Assembly: GCA_021203765.1 (NCBI GenBank)
Contig: JAJQAN010000047.1
Coordinates: forward strand, 1-37,602
Direction of reading: 5' to 3'
Origin: Coriobacteriaceae bacterium
Lineage (GTDB): Bacteria; Actinomycetota; Coriobacteriia; Coriobacteriales; QAMH01
Length of the DNA: 37,602 bases
The translations under genes and the position numbers were made by a program. Every line of letters begins with the position of its first letter. Position 1 is the stretch's first letter. This document shows positions 27,878 through 37,592 of this stretch, in pieces. The notes beneath the pieces are model-generated. The model searched no databases. It saw only the letters and a list, made by a program, of their open reading frames with translations, and had not been told where the DNA came from.

Positions 27878-28246
27878 ATGAATGCGAATGAATGCACGAC
27901 CTTTTCCGAGGCCCGTGCGCGTCTAGACGAGATAGCCTCGGAAGTCCGCAAAAAGGATCTTTCCCTCGAAAAAAGCCTTGACCTGTACGAAGAGGCGATA
28001 CAGCTCGGCAATCGCTGCGCCGAACTCGTCGACAAGCCGGATTTCACCCCCGAGGAAGCGGAAGCCGCGGCCGAAGCTCTCGAGGAAGAGACACCGGACG
28101 CCTCGCTTACCGGCGAGGCGGAATCGCAGGAGGCGACCGTCTCGGATGAGGAGGAAGCCTTAGCCGCAGAGGCTGAAGAGGAAGGCTCCACGCCTCAAGA
28201 CGAGGCAGCCGAAGAAACCGACGACTCGGATGCCGCCGAGGACTGA
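27878..28246 (+). CDS. xseB: exodeoxyribonuclease VII small subunit with acidic C-terminal extension
   Basis: TFSEARARLDEIASEVRKKDLSLEKSLDLYEEAIQLGNRCAELVD, then about 65 aa Glu/Asp/Ala-rich tail. Confidence 0.88.
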   Translation: MNANECTTFSEARARLDEIASEVRKKDLSLEKSLDLYEEAIQLGNRCAELVDKPDFTPEEAEAAAEALEEETPDASLTGEAESQEATVSDEEEALAAEAEEEGSTPQDEAAEETDDSDAAED

Positions 28247-28264
28247 GATCGAGGCGCCGACGCC

Positions 28265-30145
28265 ATGCCCTCTCGTATTCTTGACAAGATAGATTCCCCC
28301 GCCGACCTGCGCAAGCTGAGCGCATCCGAGCTCGACCAACTCGCATTCGAGCTGCGCACCGAGCTCGTGGCCGCCACCTCCATCCACGGCGGTCATCTGG
28401 CCTCTTCACTCGGTGCGGTCGAAATCATACTGGCCCTGCATCGGGTCTTGGACTGTCCGAAGGACAAGATCGTCTACGACGTCGGACATCAGGCCTATGC
28501 CCACAAGTTCCTGACCGGCCGCAAGGGGATGGATGCCACCTTACGCACCAAGGGCGGCATCTCCGGCTTTCCCAAGATCGACGAAAGCGAATATGACGCC
28601 CACGACGCCGGGCATGCCTCCGATGCGCTTTCCACGGCGCTCGGGTATGCACTCGCGCGCGACATGGACGATTCAAACGCTACCATCGCCGTCGTCGTCG
28701 GTGATGCTTCCTTTGCCGGCGGCCTCTCCTTCGAGGCTTTGAACCAGATCGGCAACAGCCAGACGCGCCTGATCATCATCCTGAACGACAATGGCATGTC
28801 CATCTCGCACTCCGTTGGGGCTTTTTCCAGCTATCTCGGCAAGGTCCGTCTCTCGCACAAATACCTCACCCTGCGGGACTCGGTCGAGGAGGCGTTTTCC
28901 TCCGGTGGCCGCATCGGTCAGTCCCTCATGCAGTTCGGTAACGCGGCCAAGGATTCCGTCAAGCAGTTCATCATCCCGGAAAGCTCCTTTTTCGAAAGCT
29001 TCGGCGTCACCTACATCGGTCCGGTCGACGGGCATGACCGGGCGACGCTGGAAGGGATGCTCCGACGGGCGAAACGGGCGGACGGCCCGGTCCTCATCCA
29101 TGCTGTCACCACGAAGGGCAAAGGGTACAAGCCGGCCGAAGAGCACCCCGATCTCTTCCACGGCGTCGGGCCGTTCAACGTCTCCGATGGCAAGCCCCTT
29201 GCCAGTGGCGATGTGCCCACGTGGACGTCGACCTTTGCGAACGAGCTGATTAAATGCGCCGCCGACGATGACCGTATCGTCGCCATCACGGCTGCCATGG
29301 CAGACGGCACCGGTCTCAAGGAGTTTTCGCAGCGTTTCCCCGAACGTTTCATCGACGTCGGCATCGCCGAGGAGCATGCCGTCACCCTGGCAAGCGGCCT
29401 GGCCCTTGCCGGAAAACTGCCGGTCGTGGCCATCTATTCGACCTTCTTACAGCGTGCCTACGACCAGATGATGATCAATGTCGCGCTGCAGAACCAGCAC
29501 GTCGTCTTCTGTCTCGATCGGGCAGGTCTGGTTGGCGAAGACGGCCCGACCCATCATGGTGCCTTCGACCTCTCGTACCTGCGTACGATTCCGAACATGA
29601 CCATCCTTGCTCCCTCCGACGACGAGGAATTGCGCACCGCCCTGCGCACCGCCCTGTCGCTTTCCGGGCCGGTCGCCATACGCTATCCCCGTGGGGCGGC
29701 ACGTCTGGCTCCGGCATCCTCGGAATTGCCTGCCAAGGAATGGGACTATGCGCGTGCGCGTCTGGTACGCGAGGGAAACGCGGCGAACCTGCTCGCCGTC
29801 GGCAGCATGGTCTCCGTCGCCCTGGATGCTGCAGAGCTCCTGCATGATCGCGGCATCGAAGTGGCGGTCTTCGACATGCGCTGGGTCAAGCCCCTCGATA
29901 TCGAGACGCTGCGTTGGATCGCCTGGGGCGCTCCGCTGTTCACCCTCGAGGAAAACTCGATCTCCGGCGGCTTCGGTTCCGCGGTGCTCGAGGCCCTCAC
30001 AGACGAGGGTCTTCCTGCACCTTTGCACCGCTTCGCCCTGCCGGACAGCTTCATTGAGCAGGGCCGGATAGACGAGTTACTGGCTGAAAACGGCCTCGAT
30101 GCCCCTTCGATCGCCAACCGCATCGCAGAAGCCATCGGACAATGA
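28265..30145 (+). CDS. dxs: 1-deoxy-D-xylulose-5-phosphate synthase
   Basis: GGHLASSLGAVEIILALHRVLDCPKDKIVYDVGHQAYAHKFLTGR, VVVGDASFAGGLSFEALN, DVGIAEEHAVTLASGLA, 'DRAGLVGEDGPTHHGAFDLSYLRTIPNM'. Confidence 0.98.
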   Translation: MPSRILDKIDSPADLRKLSASELDQLAFELRTELVAATSIHGGHLASSLGAVEIILALHRVLDCPKDKIVYDVGHQAYAHKFLTGRKGMDATLRTKGGISGFPKIDESEYDAHDAGHASDALSTALGYALARDMDDSNATIAVVVGDASFAGGLSFEALNQIGNSQTRLIIILNDNGMSISHSVGAFSSYLGKVRLSHKYLTLRDSVEEAFSSGGRIGQSLMQFGNAAKDSVKQFIIPESSFFESFGVTYIGPVDGHDRATLEGMLRRAKRADGPVLIHAVTTKGKGYKPAEEHPDLFHGVGPFNVSDGKPLASGDVPTWTSTFANELIKCAADDDRIVAITAAMADGTGLKEFSQRFPERFIDVGIAEEHAVTLASGLALAGKLPVVAIYSTFLQRAYDQMMINVALQNQHVVFCLDRAGLVGEDGPTHHGAFDLSYLRTIPNMTILAPSDDEELRTALRTALSLSGPVAIRYPRGAARLAPASSELPAKEWDYARARLVREGNAANLLAVGSMVSVALDAAELLHDRGIEVAVFDMRWVKPLDIETLRWIAWGAPLFTLEENSISGGFGSAVLEALTDEGLPAPLHRFALPDSFIEQGRIDELLAENGLDAPSIANRIAEAIGQ

Positions 30146-30966
30146 CGCAGCGTCCCCGCCTCGATGAGCTCCTGGTCCAGCGGGGCCTGTTTGAGGATAT
30201 CCATGAGGCGCAGGCCGCCGTCCTTGCCGGCCAGGTCGTCGTCGGGGAGCACTGCCAGACTTCGGCCGGGCTCCGCGTCGCAGAAGAAGTCCCCATCCGC
30301 ATAAAAAAGACCAGACGCTTCGTATCGCGTGGCGGTGAAAAACTCGCGGCTGCCCTGGATGCCTTCCATATCGATGTTGCAGGCCTGCGATGCGTGGACC
30401 TCGGCTGTTCTTCGGGCGGTTTCACCGATTGCCTGCTGCAAGCGGGAGCGGCTTCGGTCTGTGCCGTCGATGTCGGCTACGGGCAGTTCGACTGGTCTTT
30501 GCGCTGCGACGAACGGGTCAACCTCTTCGAACGCACGAACGTTCATGGTATCGATCCGGCAAAACTCGACGGTCCCTTCGACTGCGCCGTCGCAGACCTT
30601 TCCTTCATCTCGCTGACAAGCGTCCTCGACGACGTCTCCTCGTTGCTCGTGGATGGTGCGGACTTCATAGCCTTGGTAAAGCCGCAGTTCGAAGCTGGCA
30701 AGGACGAGATCGGGGAGGGCGGGGTCGTTTGTGACGCCGCAACCCACACGGAGGTTTTGGAACGTGTCTGTGCCGCTTGCGAAAAGGCGGCTTTTTTCTG
30801 TGTAGGACTGACCTATTCTCCGCTCATGGGCCCGCAAGGTAATATAGAATTTCTACTCTGGATGAAGACACGTCCCACCGACCGTTCAGGCGCAGGATCG
30901 ATTGGATCTGCGCAGATCGAACAGACGGTGCATGATGCCCATCGTTATTTCGGAGTGCTGTCATGA
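30142..30966 (+). CDS. tlyA: TlyA-family rRNA (cytidine-2'-O)-methyltransferase / hemolysin-like protein
   Basis: S4-like N-terminus RLDELLVQRGLFEDIHEAQAAVLAGQVVV; FVSRGGEKLAAALDAFHID; CVDLGCSSGGFTDCLLQAGA; ATGA overlap with dxs. Confidence 0.93.
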   Translation: MTQRPRLDELLVQRGLFEDIHEAQAAVLAGQVVVGEHCQTSAGLRVAEEVPIRIKKTRRFVSRGGEKLAAALDAFHIDVAGLRCVDLGCSSGGFTDCLLQAGAASVCAVDVGYGQFDWSLRCDERVNLFERTNVHGIDPAKLDGPFDCAVADLSFISLTSVLDDVSSLLVDGADFIALVKPQFEAGKDEIGEGGVVCDAATHTEVLERVCAACEKAAFFCVGLTYSPLMGPQGNIEFLLWMKTRPTDRSGAGSIGSAQIEQTVHDAHRYFGVLS

Positions 30967-31790
30967 AGGTATTGCTGGTTCCAAGCGATCTTGACGAGGT
31001 GCGAGAGGCAAGCAGTCTGCTCTGCTCACGTTTGAAGGCCGCCGGCGTCGATGCGGAGATACAACCTCCCGAAGACGCCGCACATCCCGTCGTCGATCCC
31101 GATCAGATCGCCCTCTTGGTTCCCATGGGCGGGGACGGCACGTTTTTGCACAGCGTCCACCTCGTGGATTTCGCCCAGATCCCCGTTCTCGGTCTCAACC
31201 ACGGGACCCTCGGGTTTTTAGGCGGCAGCTCCGAGCGTGACGAGGTCGACCTGATCACCGATGCCCTTGCGGGAGACCTGCATTTCGAGCATCGGGCGAC
31301 AATCGAGGCGACCATAGACTGCGATGACGGGTCATCCCATGAGGTCACCGCGCTCAACGAACTCGCCTATACCCGTGGCGCGAGCGGTCATATCGTGGAG
31401 TGCTCCTATGCAGTCAACGGCTTCCATATCGCCGATCTGCGGGCTGACGGTCTCATTGTCTCGACTGCCACCGGTTCCACCGGCTATGCGCTCTCGGCCG
31501 GCGGACCGATCCTTTCTCCCGCCTACGACGGCTTCGTCGTCCTGCCTCTCGCCCCGCATGCCCTCACCACCCGTGCCATGGTGCTCGCTCCCTCAGACGT
31601 CCTCGAAGCAGAGTTCTCCGGACGCCATATGCATGAGACCTCCTTCTTCGTGGACGGCAGCACGCTTGAATGTGCGGCTCCCGTCCATGCCCTCTACCGA
31701 CGGGGCTCCCACGAGGTCCTGACGGCATCCGACGGGGCGGATTTCTTCACCAACGTCTCCGGCGTCTTCTTCGGCGGTAAGGAAGACTGA
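30963..31790 (+). CDS. nadK: NAD kinase
   Basis: MGGDGTFLHSVHLVDFAQIPVLGLNHGTLGFL, ADGLIVSTATGSTGYALSAGGPILSP. Confidence 0.96.
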   Translation: MKVLLVPSDLDEVREASSLLCSRLKAAGVDAEIQPPEDAAHPVVDPDQIALLVPMGGDGTFLHSVHLVDFAQIPVLGLNHGTLGFLGGSSERDEVDLITDALAGDLHFEHRATIEATIDCDDGSSHEVTALNELAYTRGASGHIVECSYAVNGFHIADLRADGLIVSTATGSTGYALSAGGPILSPAYDGFVVLPLAPHALTTRAMVLAPSDVLEAEFSGRHMHETSFFVDGSTLECAAPVHALYRRGSHEVLTASDGADFFTNVSGVFFGGKED

Positions 31791-31794
31791 ATTC

Positions 31795-33429
31795 ATGCTC
31801 GACGAACTCCATGTCCGCGGCATCGCCTTGATAGATGAGGCAGGTCTCGAGTTCTCTCCTTCCATGACGGTCCTGACCGGCGAGACGGGGGCCGGCAAGA
31901 CTGCGCTGCTCGAGGCCCTCGGCCTCGTTTCCGGTGCACGGGCAACGGCAAAGGCCGTCCGCGACGATGCCGAGGAGGCCGAGGTACAGGCTCGGATCAT
32001 CTCCGCCGACGATGAGGAACACGTGCTCTGTCGTCGTCTGACGGCCCAGGGGCGTTCACGCTGCACCGTCGACGGTCAGATGGTTTCCGTCGGCGAGTTG
32101 GCCGCATTCACCGAAGATATCCGCATCCATGGTCAGCACGAGCAGGTCGCCTTGCTCCAGCCTGCCGTCCAGCTCGATTATCTCGACGCCTGGATCCAGC
32201 CTGATTACGGCCATCTGGAGGCATACCGGAGTGCACGGGAAGACTATCTCGCCTTGGCCGAGCGCCTGCAGAGGATGGAGGACGACTCCGCCGCCGCTGC
32301 CCGCGACCTCGAGTTCCTCAGATTTTCCGCAAGCGAGATCGACAAGGTCGATCCCCAGGAAGGTGAATACGAACAACTGCAGGCCGACCTTCCCCGGCTC
32401 CAGCATGCCGAGGAACTGACCTCGGCTTTGGAAACGGCCCTTTCCGACCTCGGTGACGACGATGCCGCCGCCGACCTTGTCTCACAGGCCGTCCTCTCCC
32501 TCCAGCGTCTCGAGGGCATCGACCCCGCGCTCGACGAACTGTGCGCACGCCTCTCCTCCCTGGAGACCGATCTGGCGGATTTCAACCGCGACCTGCGTGC
32601 ATATCGCGAGACGGTCGAATTTGACACGGATGCTTTGAGCAGGACGTTGACCCGCCTCGACGAGCTCTCGGGGCTCATGAAGCGCTTCGGTCCTTCGATG
32701 GAGCAGGTCTTCGAGCTGCGCGAACGGGCACGTCGGGTCCTCGAGGAAGCAGACGGTTCCGGCGAGGAGCTCTCGCAGGTTCGCGAAGAGGTCGAGTTGG
32801 CAAAGGAGAAGCTGCAGCAGGCAGGGGAGTCCTTGACGAAGGTCCGCCAGGAGGCGGGGGAGCGCTTCTGCTCCGAGTTGGCATCCTCGTTGGCCGATCT
32901 GGCGATGGAAGGCGCATCCTTCGAGTTTTCCTTCGAGGAGCTGCCGTTCGAACGCTGGACCGCCGACGGTCCGAACCGTGTGGAGCTGTTCTACCGGCCG
33001 GCACCGACGGCAAAGCTGCGTCCGCTTTCGCACATCGCCTCAGGCGGGGAGCTTTCCCGCATCCTGCTCGCGCTCGAATGCATGCACCTCTCCACGAGCA
33101 CCGACGCACAGAGCGAGACCCTGGTCTTCGACGAGGTCGACCAAGGAATCGGCGGCGCGACGGGGACGGCGGTCGCCGCCCGCCTCTCAGAGTTGGCAAA
33201 GGCGGCCCAGGTCATCGTCGTCACGCATCTTCCACAGGTCGCCGCTGCGGCCGACCGCCACTACGTCGTCATCAAGGAAGGAAGCGACGACTCGCTTCCC
33301 ATCACGGACGTCCACCGCGTCGAAGGCGAGGAGCGGGTCCATGAGATCGCCCGCATGCTCGCCGGTGACATCAACGACACGTCGTTGACGCATGCCCGCA
33401 ACCTGCTCACCGCCTCCGATGAGGCCTGA
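31795..33429 (+). CDS. recN: DNA repair protein RecN
   Basis: TGETGAGKTALLEALGLVSGARA, IHGQHEQVALLQPAVQLDYLD, SHIASGGELSRILLALE, VFDEVDQGIGGATGTAVAARLSELAKAAQVIVVTHLPQVAA. Confidence 0.95.
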   Translation: MLDELHVRGIALIDEAGLEFSPSMTVLTGETGAGKTALLEALGLVSGARATAKAVRDDAEEAEVQARIISADDEEHVLCRRLTAQGRSRCTVDGQMVSVGELAAFTEDIRIHGQHEQVALLQPAVQLDYLDAWIQPDYGHLEAYRSAREDYLALAERLQRMEDDSAAAARDLEFLRFSASEIDKVDPQEGEYEQLQADLPRLQHAEELTSALETALSDLGDDDAAADLVSQAVLSLQRLEGIDPALDELCARLSSLETDLADFNRDLRAYRETVEFDTDALSRTLTRLDELSGLMKRFGPSMEQVFELRERARRVLEEADGSGEELSQVREEVELAKEKLQQAGESLTKVRQEAGERFCSELASSLADLAMEGASFEFSFEELPFERWTADGPNRVELFYRPAPTAKLRPLSHIASGGELSRILLALECMHLSTSTDAQSETLVFDEVDQGIGGATGTAVAARLSELAKAAQVIVVTHLPQVAAAADRHYVVIKEGSDDSLPITDVHRVEGEERVHEIARMLAGDINDTSLTHARNLLTASDEA

Positions 33430-34115
33430 TGAGCGAATCTTCCGCATACGATGACGTCCTTCGAGCCCTTGCGGACGGGGACTGTGCCCTCGTCGGTACC
33501 GACACCGTCGTCGGCCTGGCCGCCAAGCCGGCCTCCGAGGGTGAGCGAGCCATCTTCCGCCTCAAGCAGCGTCCCGCATCCCAGCGCCTGCCCTGGCTGA
33601 TTTCCGACGCATCCTTGCTCAACGTGTTTGCCGACGATCCACACGGGTGGGGGAAGCGGCTTTCCTGCATGCTTTGGCCCGGCGCTCTGACGCTCGTGCT
33701 GCCCGCCACCGATGAAGCCCGCATGTTGGCCGCAGATTCGCGACAGACCGTGGCGCTGCGTGTACCGGATGACGAGACCTGCCGCAGGCTGCTCTCCGAT
33801 CTCGAGACGCCGCTTGCCACCACGAGTGCCAACCTGCATGGTCTTGCGCCGGCCACCTGTCTGGCGGATCTGCCCGAAAACATGCGCTCGCTTCCCGGTG
33901 CATCCCTGCTTGTCGATTCATCCGCCCGTCCCTCTCTGCCCTCGGCCATCGTCGACTGCTGCGGTCCCCAACCGCGCGTCTTGCGGGAGGGGGCGATTCC
34001 CGAGCAGCTGATCCTTACCGTCGCCGTCTATGGTGATACACTGGGTGCCCATCCGAGCGGAGACGAACCGCCACGCCGACCACGAGGGGATACGGGGATG
34101 ACATCATGCGCATAG
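33429..34115 (+). CDS. L-threonylcarbamoyladenylate synthase (Sua5/YrdC/TsaC-like)
   Basis: VGTDTVVGLAAKPASEGERAIFRLKQRPASQRLPWLI, WPGALTLVLPAT, 'VALRVPDDE', PLATTSANLHG. Confidence 0.87.
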   Translation: MSESSAYDDVLRALADGDCALVGTDTVVGLAAKPASEGERAIFRLKQRPASQRLPWLISDASLLNVFADDPHGWGKRLSCMLWPGALTLVLPATDEARMLAADSRQTVALRVPDDETCRRLLSDLETPLATTSANLHGLAPATCLADLPENMRSLPGASLLVDSSARPSLPSAIVDCCGPQPRVLREGAIPEQLILTVAVYGDTLGAHPSGDEPPRRPRGDTGMTSCA

Positions 34116-34540
34116 CTATCGCGAGCGATCACGGTGGATTCGAAACCAAGCAAAAGCTCCTTCTCGTCCTCGACGAGCTCGGCTGCACCTACCATGATTT
34201 CGGCTGCGACAGCGAAGAGAGCGTCGACTATCCCGACTATGCCGTTCTGGTCGCCGAAGCCGTCGTCGCCGACGAAGCGGATTTCGGCGTGCTGGTCTGC
34301 GGTACCGGCATCGGCATGGCGATCGCCGCAAACAAGGTTCACGGCATCCGTGCGGCGAATGTGACCAGCCCGGACTTCGCCCGCCTCGCACGTCAACACA
34401 ACAACGCGAACGTCCTGACCTTGTCGGGGCGTTTCGTCGATTTCGACACCAACCGACAGATCCTAGAGGTCTTTCTCAAGACGGAGTTCGAGGGAGGACG
34501 ACACAAACGGCGTGTCGACAAGATCCGTTCGCTCGAGTGA
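34106..34540 (+). CDS. rpiB: ribose 5-phosphate isomerase B
   Basis: IAIASDHGGFETKQKLL, GVLVCGTGIGMAIAANKVHGIRAANV, 'HNNANVLTLSGRFV'. Confidence 0.96.
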   Translation: MRIAIASDHGGFETKQKLLLVLDELGCTYHDFGCDSEESVDYPDYAVLVAEAVVADEADFGVLVCGTGIGMAIAANKVHGIRAANVTSPDFARLARQHNNANVLTLSGRFVDFDTNRQILEVFLKTEFEGGRHKRRVDKIRSLE

Positions 34541-34555
34541 TAAAGAGGGGGCATC

Positions 34556-35794
34556 ATGAAATTCGAATATCTGTCCGTCACCGATCCGGAGATGCATACC
34601 CTGCTCGCCGACGAGCTCGGCCAGCAGCGCGCGACCTTGGATCTGGTCCCCTCTGAGAACTATCCCTCTCCGTCCGTCCTCGACGCCCTGGGCTCACCGA
34701 TCGCCCTTTCTCAGGCGGAAGGGTGCATCGGTACACGTAACTGCAGCGGCACTGCAATCCTCGACAAGGTCGAGCAACTGGCGTGCGAACGTCTGCAGGC
34801 CCTCTTCGACACCCCCTACGTCAACGTACAGCCCCATTCGGAGGAGCAGGCCCTCTTCACCGCCTGCAACATCCTGCTGACCGATACATCTCAAAACGCC
34901 TTCATCTGTCTGTCTTCGTACTTTGAAGATGTCGCTTCCGATGAGACCGCTCAGATGCCCCCGTACGTCTTCGATGCGGGAGCGTTCACGATCGACTACG
35001 ACGCCTTCGAGCGCTACGTGCTCCTACGTCGTCCGCAGCTTATAGCCGTCAGCGCCTCAACGTACTTCCGTGCCATCGATTTCGAGCGCGTCGCCGACAT
35101 CGCCCACAAGGTGGATGCCGCCCTGCTTGCCGATCTTTCGACGATCAGCGGCTTGGTGGCCGCCGGCGTCTATCCATCCCCGCTCCCGTACGCCGACATC
35201 GTCATCGGTGCGACGCACGCGACCATGCGCGGACCGCGCGGCGCGTTCACGCTGTTCAAGGATTCAGACTTGCAGGCCACCTTCGACCAGGTGCTTTCCC
35301 CTGCCGTCCAGGGCTCCGTGCTCATGAACGCCGTCGCGGCAAAGGCGGTCGCCTTCGCCGAGGCTGACACCCCTGGTTTTCAAACGGCGGGTTCGAAGAG
35401 CATCGAGGCCGCCAACGTCATCGCGCAGGGTGCCGCCGAGGGTGGCTGCACGGTCTTTGCCGACGGCAAGACCGATACGCATCTATGTGCCATCGGTCTC
35501 GATGACGTCGATCTTGCACCACAGGCGGTCCTCGATCTGCTCGAGAGCGTCGGAATCAGCGCGTCGGTGAGCAACCTTCCTGTCGGAGGGGATCTCAAAC
35601 CGGTCCCGCACCTGCTGCTTTCGGCCGCCCCGCTGGTCACGCGTGGACTGGACACCTATGAGGCGCGTTTCGTCGGCGAGCTGCTCGCACGTCTGCTTTC
35701 CGCCCCCACAGACGAAGAGACCGTGGGGGACGTCCGCACGAAGATCGAAGGGATGCTCAAGGACCATCCGCTGTATCCCGGCTTGGAGGAATGA
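34556..35794 (+). CDS. serine hydroxymethyltransferase-like protein lacking the PLP lysine (probable pseudoenzyme)
   Basis: SHMT framework retained (PSENYPSPSVLDALGS, VNVQPHSEEQA, ISGLVAAGVYPSPLPYADIVIGATHATMRGPRGAFTLFK, VQGSVLMNAVAAKAVAFAEA) but THK->THA and other active-site changes. Confidence 0.9.
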   Translation: MKFEYLSVTDPEMHTLLADELGQQRATLDLVPSENYPSPSVLDALGSPIALSQAEGCIGTRNCSGTAILDKVEQLACERLQALFDTPYVNVQPHSEEQALFTACNILLTDTSQNAFICLSSYFEDVASDETAQMPPYVFDAGAFTIDYDAFERYVLLRRPQLIAVSASTYFRAIDFERVADIAHKVDAALLADLSTISGLVAAGVYPSPLPYADIVIGATHATMRGPRGAFTLFKDSDLQATFDQVLSPAVQGSVLMNAVAAKAVAFAEADTPGFQTAGSKSIEAANVIAQGAAEGGCTVFADGKTDTHLCAIGLDDVDLAPQAVLDLLESVGISASVSNLPVGGDLKPVPHLLLSAAPLVTRGLDTYEARFVGELLARLLSAPTDEETVGDVRTKIEGMLKDHPLYPGLEE

Positions 35795-35797
35795 GAG

Positions 35798-36274
35798 ATG
35801 GACGACGAACGCCCGACCTGGGACGAATACTTCATGGACCTGGCGGAGCACGTCGCCTCACGTTCGACCTGCTTGCGCCGTAAGGTCGGTGCGGTTTTGG
35901 TACGCGACAAGCGTATCGTCGCCACCGGCTACAACGGCGGCCCGACCGGCCTGGCCCACTGCCTGGAGGTCGGCTGTCTCCGCGAACAACTCAACATCCC
36001 GTCCGGCCAGCAGCATGAACTCTGCCGTGGCACCCATGCGGAGCAGAACGCCATCATCCAGGCTGCACGCTACGGACTGCCGATGGACGGCGCGGTCCTG
36101 TACTGCACGACCCAACCCTGCGTGCAATGCACCAAGATGCTCATCAACGCCGGCGTTTCCGAGATCGTCTTCGCGGAGGGCTACCCCGACGGACTTGCGA
36201 AGGATCTGCTCGACGAATCGGGCATCATCGTGCGCCGCTTTCCCCCGGTCGACCCCGCCTCAGAAGAGGCGTGA
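35798..36274 (+). CDS. dCMP deaminase (ComEB-like)
   Basis: [65 protein letters not shown]. Confidence 0.93.
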   Translation: MDDERPTWDEYFMDLAEHVASRSTCLRRKVGAVLVRDKRIVATGYNGGPTGLAHCLEVGCLREQLNIPSGQQHELCRGTHAEQNAIIQAARYGLPMDGAVLYCTTQPCVQCTKMLINAGVSEIVFAEGYPDGLAKDLLDESGIIVRRFPPVDPASEEA

Positions 36275-36455
36275 TTCCTCCCGTCCGAGCCGCTCTTCGA
36301 CAGGCATCGGATTCCCTTTTCGGCTCTTTGCTCGCCTCTGGCGAATTTATCGGACAAAGATGTTTAATCAGCGCCAAAGGGCTCTTATTTTTTGTTAGTA
36401 TAGGCAAGGTTTGTGAGCCAGACGCGAGTTCATTGCACGTCAAAGGGGGAAGGTC

Positions 36456-36755
36456 GTGGAGCTCGATGCCGCGTTTGTCGGCGCGATCGTCGCCGGTGTG
36501 GTCATCGGGCTGATCAGTTTCATCCCCCTGGTGTTTGCTCTGAGATCTGCAAGGCCCGGCTCGGAATGGACGATGCAGATTTCGATAGGCGCGATCGCCT
36601 TTTCTCTCGTATTCATGGTTCTCACGCTCTTGATCGTCAGAGCGACCAATCTATTCGATCTGGCTGCTTATGGCTTTGCGATGGTCGGCGCTTTTCTGGT
36701 CGCGGCAGTGATCAGCGTCGTTGTCGTCGTCGTTCGCCAGGTGAGGCGCAAGTAG
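36456..36755 (+). CDS. small membrane protein in AtpI-like position upstream of atpB
   Basis: 99 aa, GTG start, three or four hydrophobic helices; position suggests ATP synthase subunit I-like, sequence similarity not verified. Confidence 0.65.
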   Translation: MELDAAFVGAIVAGVVIGLISFIPLVFALRSARPGSEWTMQISIGAIAFSLVFMVLTLLIVRATNLFDLAAYGFAMVGAFLVAAVISVVVVVVRQVRRK

Positions 36756-36779
36756 GGTTTCGGTAAGAAGGAGCCACAC

Positions 36780-37592
36780 GTGGAAGTTCTCGCAGATCTT
36801 TCTGAACACATCGACGAGTTGAAGGCCGGCATCGACAGCGGCGACGTCTTCGGTCCCTTCTTCTCGATCGGTCCCTTCACGTTTTCCATCACCCAATACA
36901 CCATCTGGCTCGTTGTCGACCTCATCATCGTTCTCATCATTGTCTTCTATGCCAAAAGCCGCGTCTCCATGGTTCCACGAGGGTTCTTCCCACATGGTGT
37001 CGAATGGCTCGTCGACTTCACGCAGCGTGACATCGCCGAAGGCATCATCGGCAGGGGGTACCGCAAGCACCTCAACATGCTGCTCACCATCTTCATCTTC
37101 ATCCTCATATCCAACCTGATCGGTCTGATACCGGGTGCCAAGCCCTCGACCGGCACCATGGGAACGACCTGGGCTCTCTCCCTGATCGTCTTCGTCTATT
37201 TCAACTACTACGGTATCAAACGTGTCGGCTTTTTCCGCTACTGCAAAAACCTCGCCCCGAAGGGTGTCCCGGCGGCGCTCGTGTGGCTCATCTGGCTCAT
37301 CGAACTCGCCTCCCTCTTCCTGAGGCTCGTCACCCTGGCCGTCCGACTCTTCGCCAACATGTTCGCCGGTCACATGGTCCTGGGTACCTTCGCCGTGTTG
37401 ACCCAGCTCTTCGTCATGCCCCTCATCGCGCAGTTTACGATGGGCAATCTTGTAACGGCTCTACCGGCGATCATCTGGATCGCTTTCCTCATCGCCATGT
37501 ATGCGATGGAGGTCCTGGTCGCGTGCATCCAGGCCTACGTCTTCACTATGTTGACGGCGGTCTACATATCGTTGGCGACCAGTGAACATTGA
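36780..37592 (+). CDS. atpB: F0F1 ATP synthase subunit a
   Basis: ISNLIGLIPGAKPSTGTMGTTWALSLIVFVYFNYYGIK, 'SLFLRLVTLAVRLFANMFAGHMVLGTF' with conserved Arg, 'YVFTMLTAVYISLATSEH'; GTG start. Confidence 0.96.
   Translation: MEVLADLSEHIDELKAGIDSGDVFGPFFSIGPFTFSITQYTIWLVVDLIIVLIIVFYAKSRVSMVPRGFFPHGVEWLVDFTQRDIAEGIIGRGYRKHLNMLLTIFIFILISNLIGLIPGAKPSTGTMGTTWALSLIVFVYFNYYGIKRVGFFRYCKNLAPKGVPAALVWLIWLIELASLFLRLVTLAVRLFANMFAGHMVLGTFAVLTQLFVMPLIAQFTMGNLVTALPAIIWIAFLIAMYAMEVLVACIQAYVFTMLTAVYISLATSEH

Noticed and set aside
34556-35794. SHMT-like gene as a decayed pseudogene
   Set aside because: 412 codons are uninterrupted, with start, stop and RBS-like sequence and conserved framework motifs; this fits a maintained pseudoenzyme better than decay.
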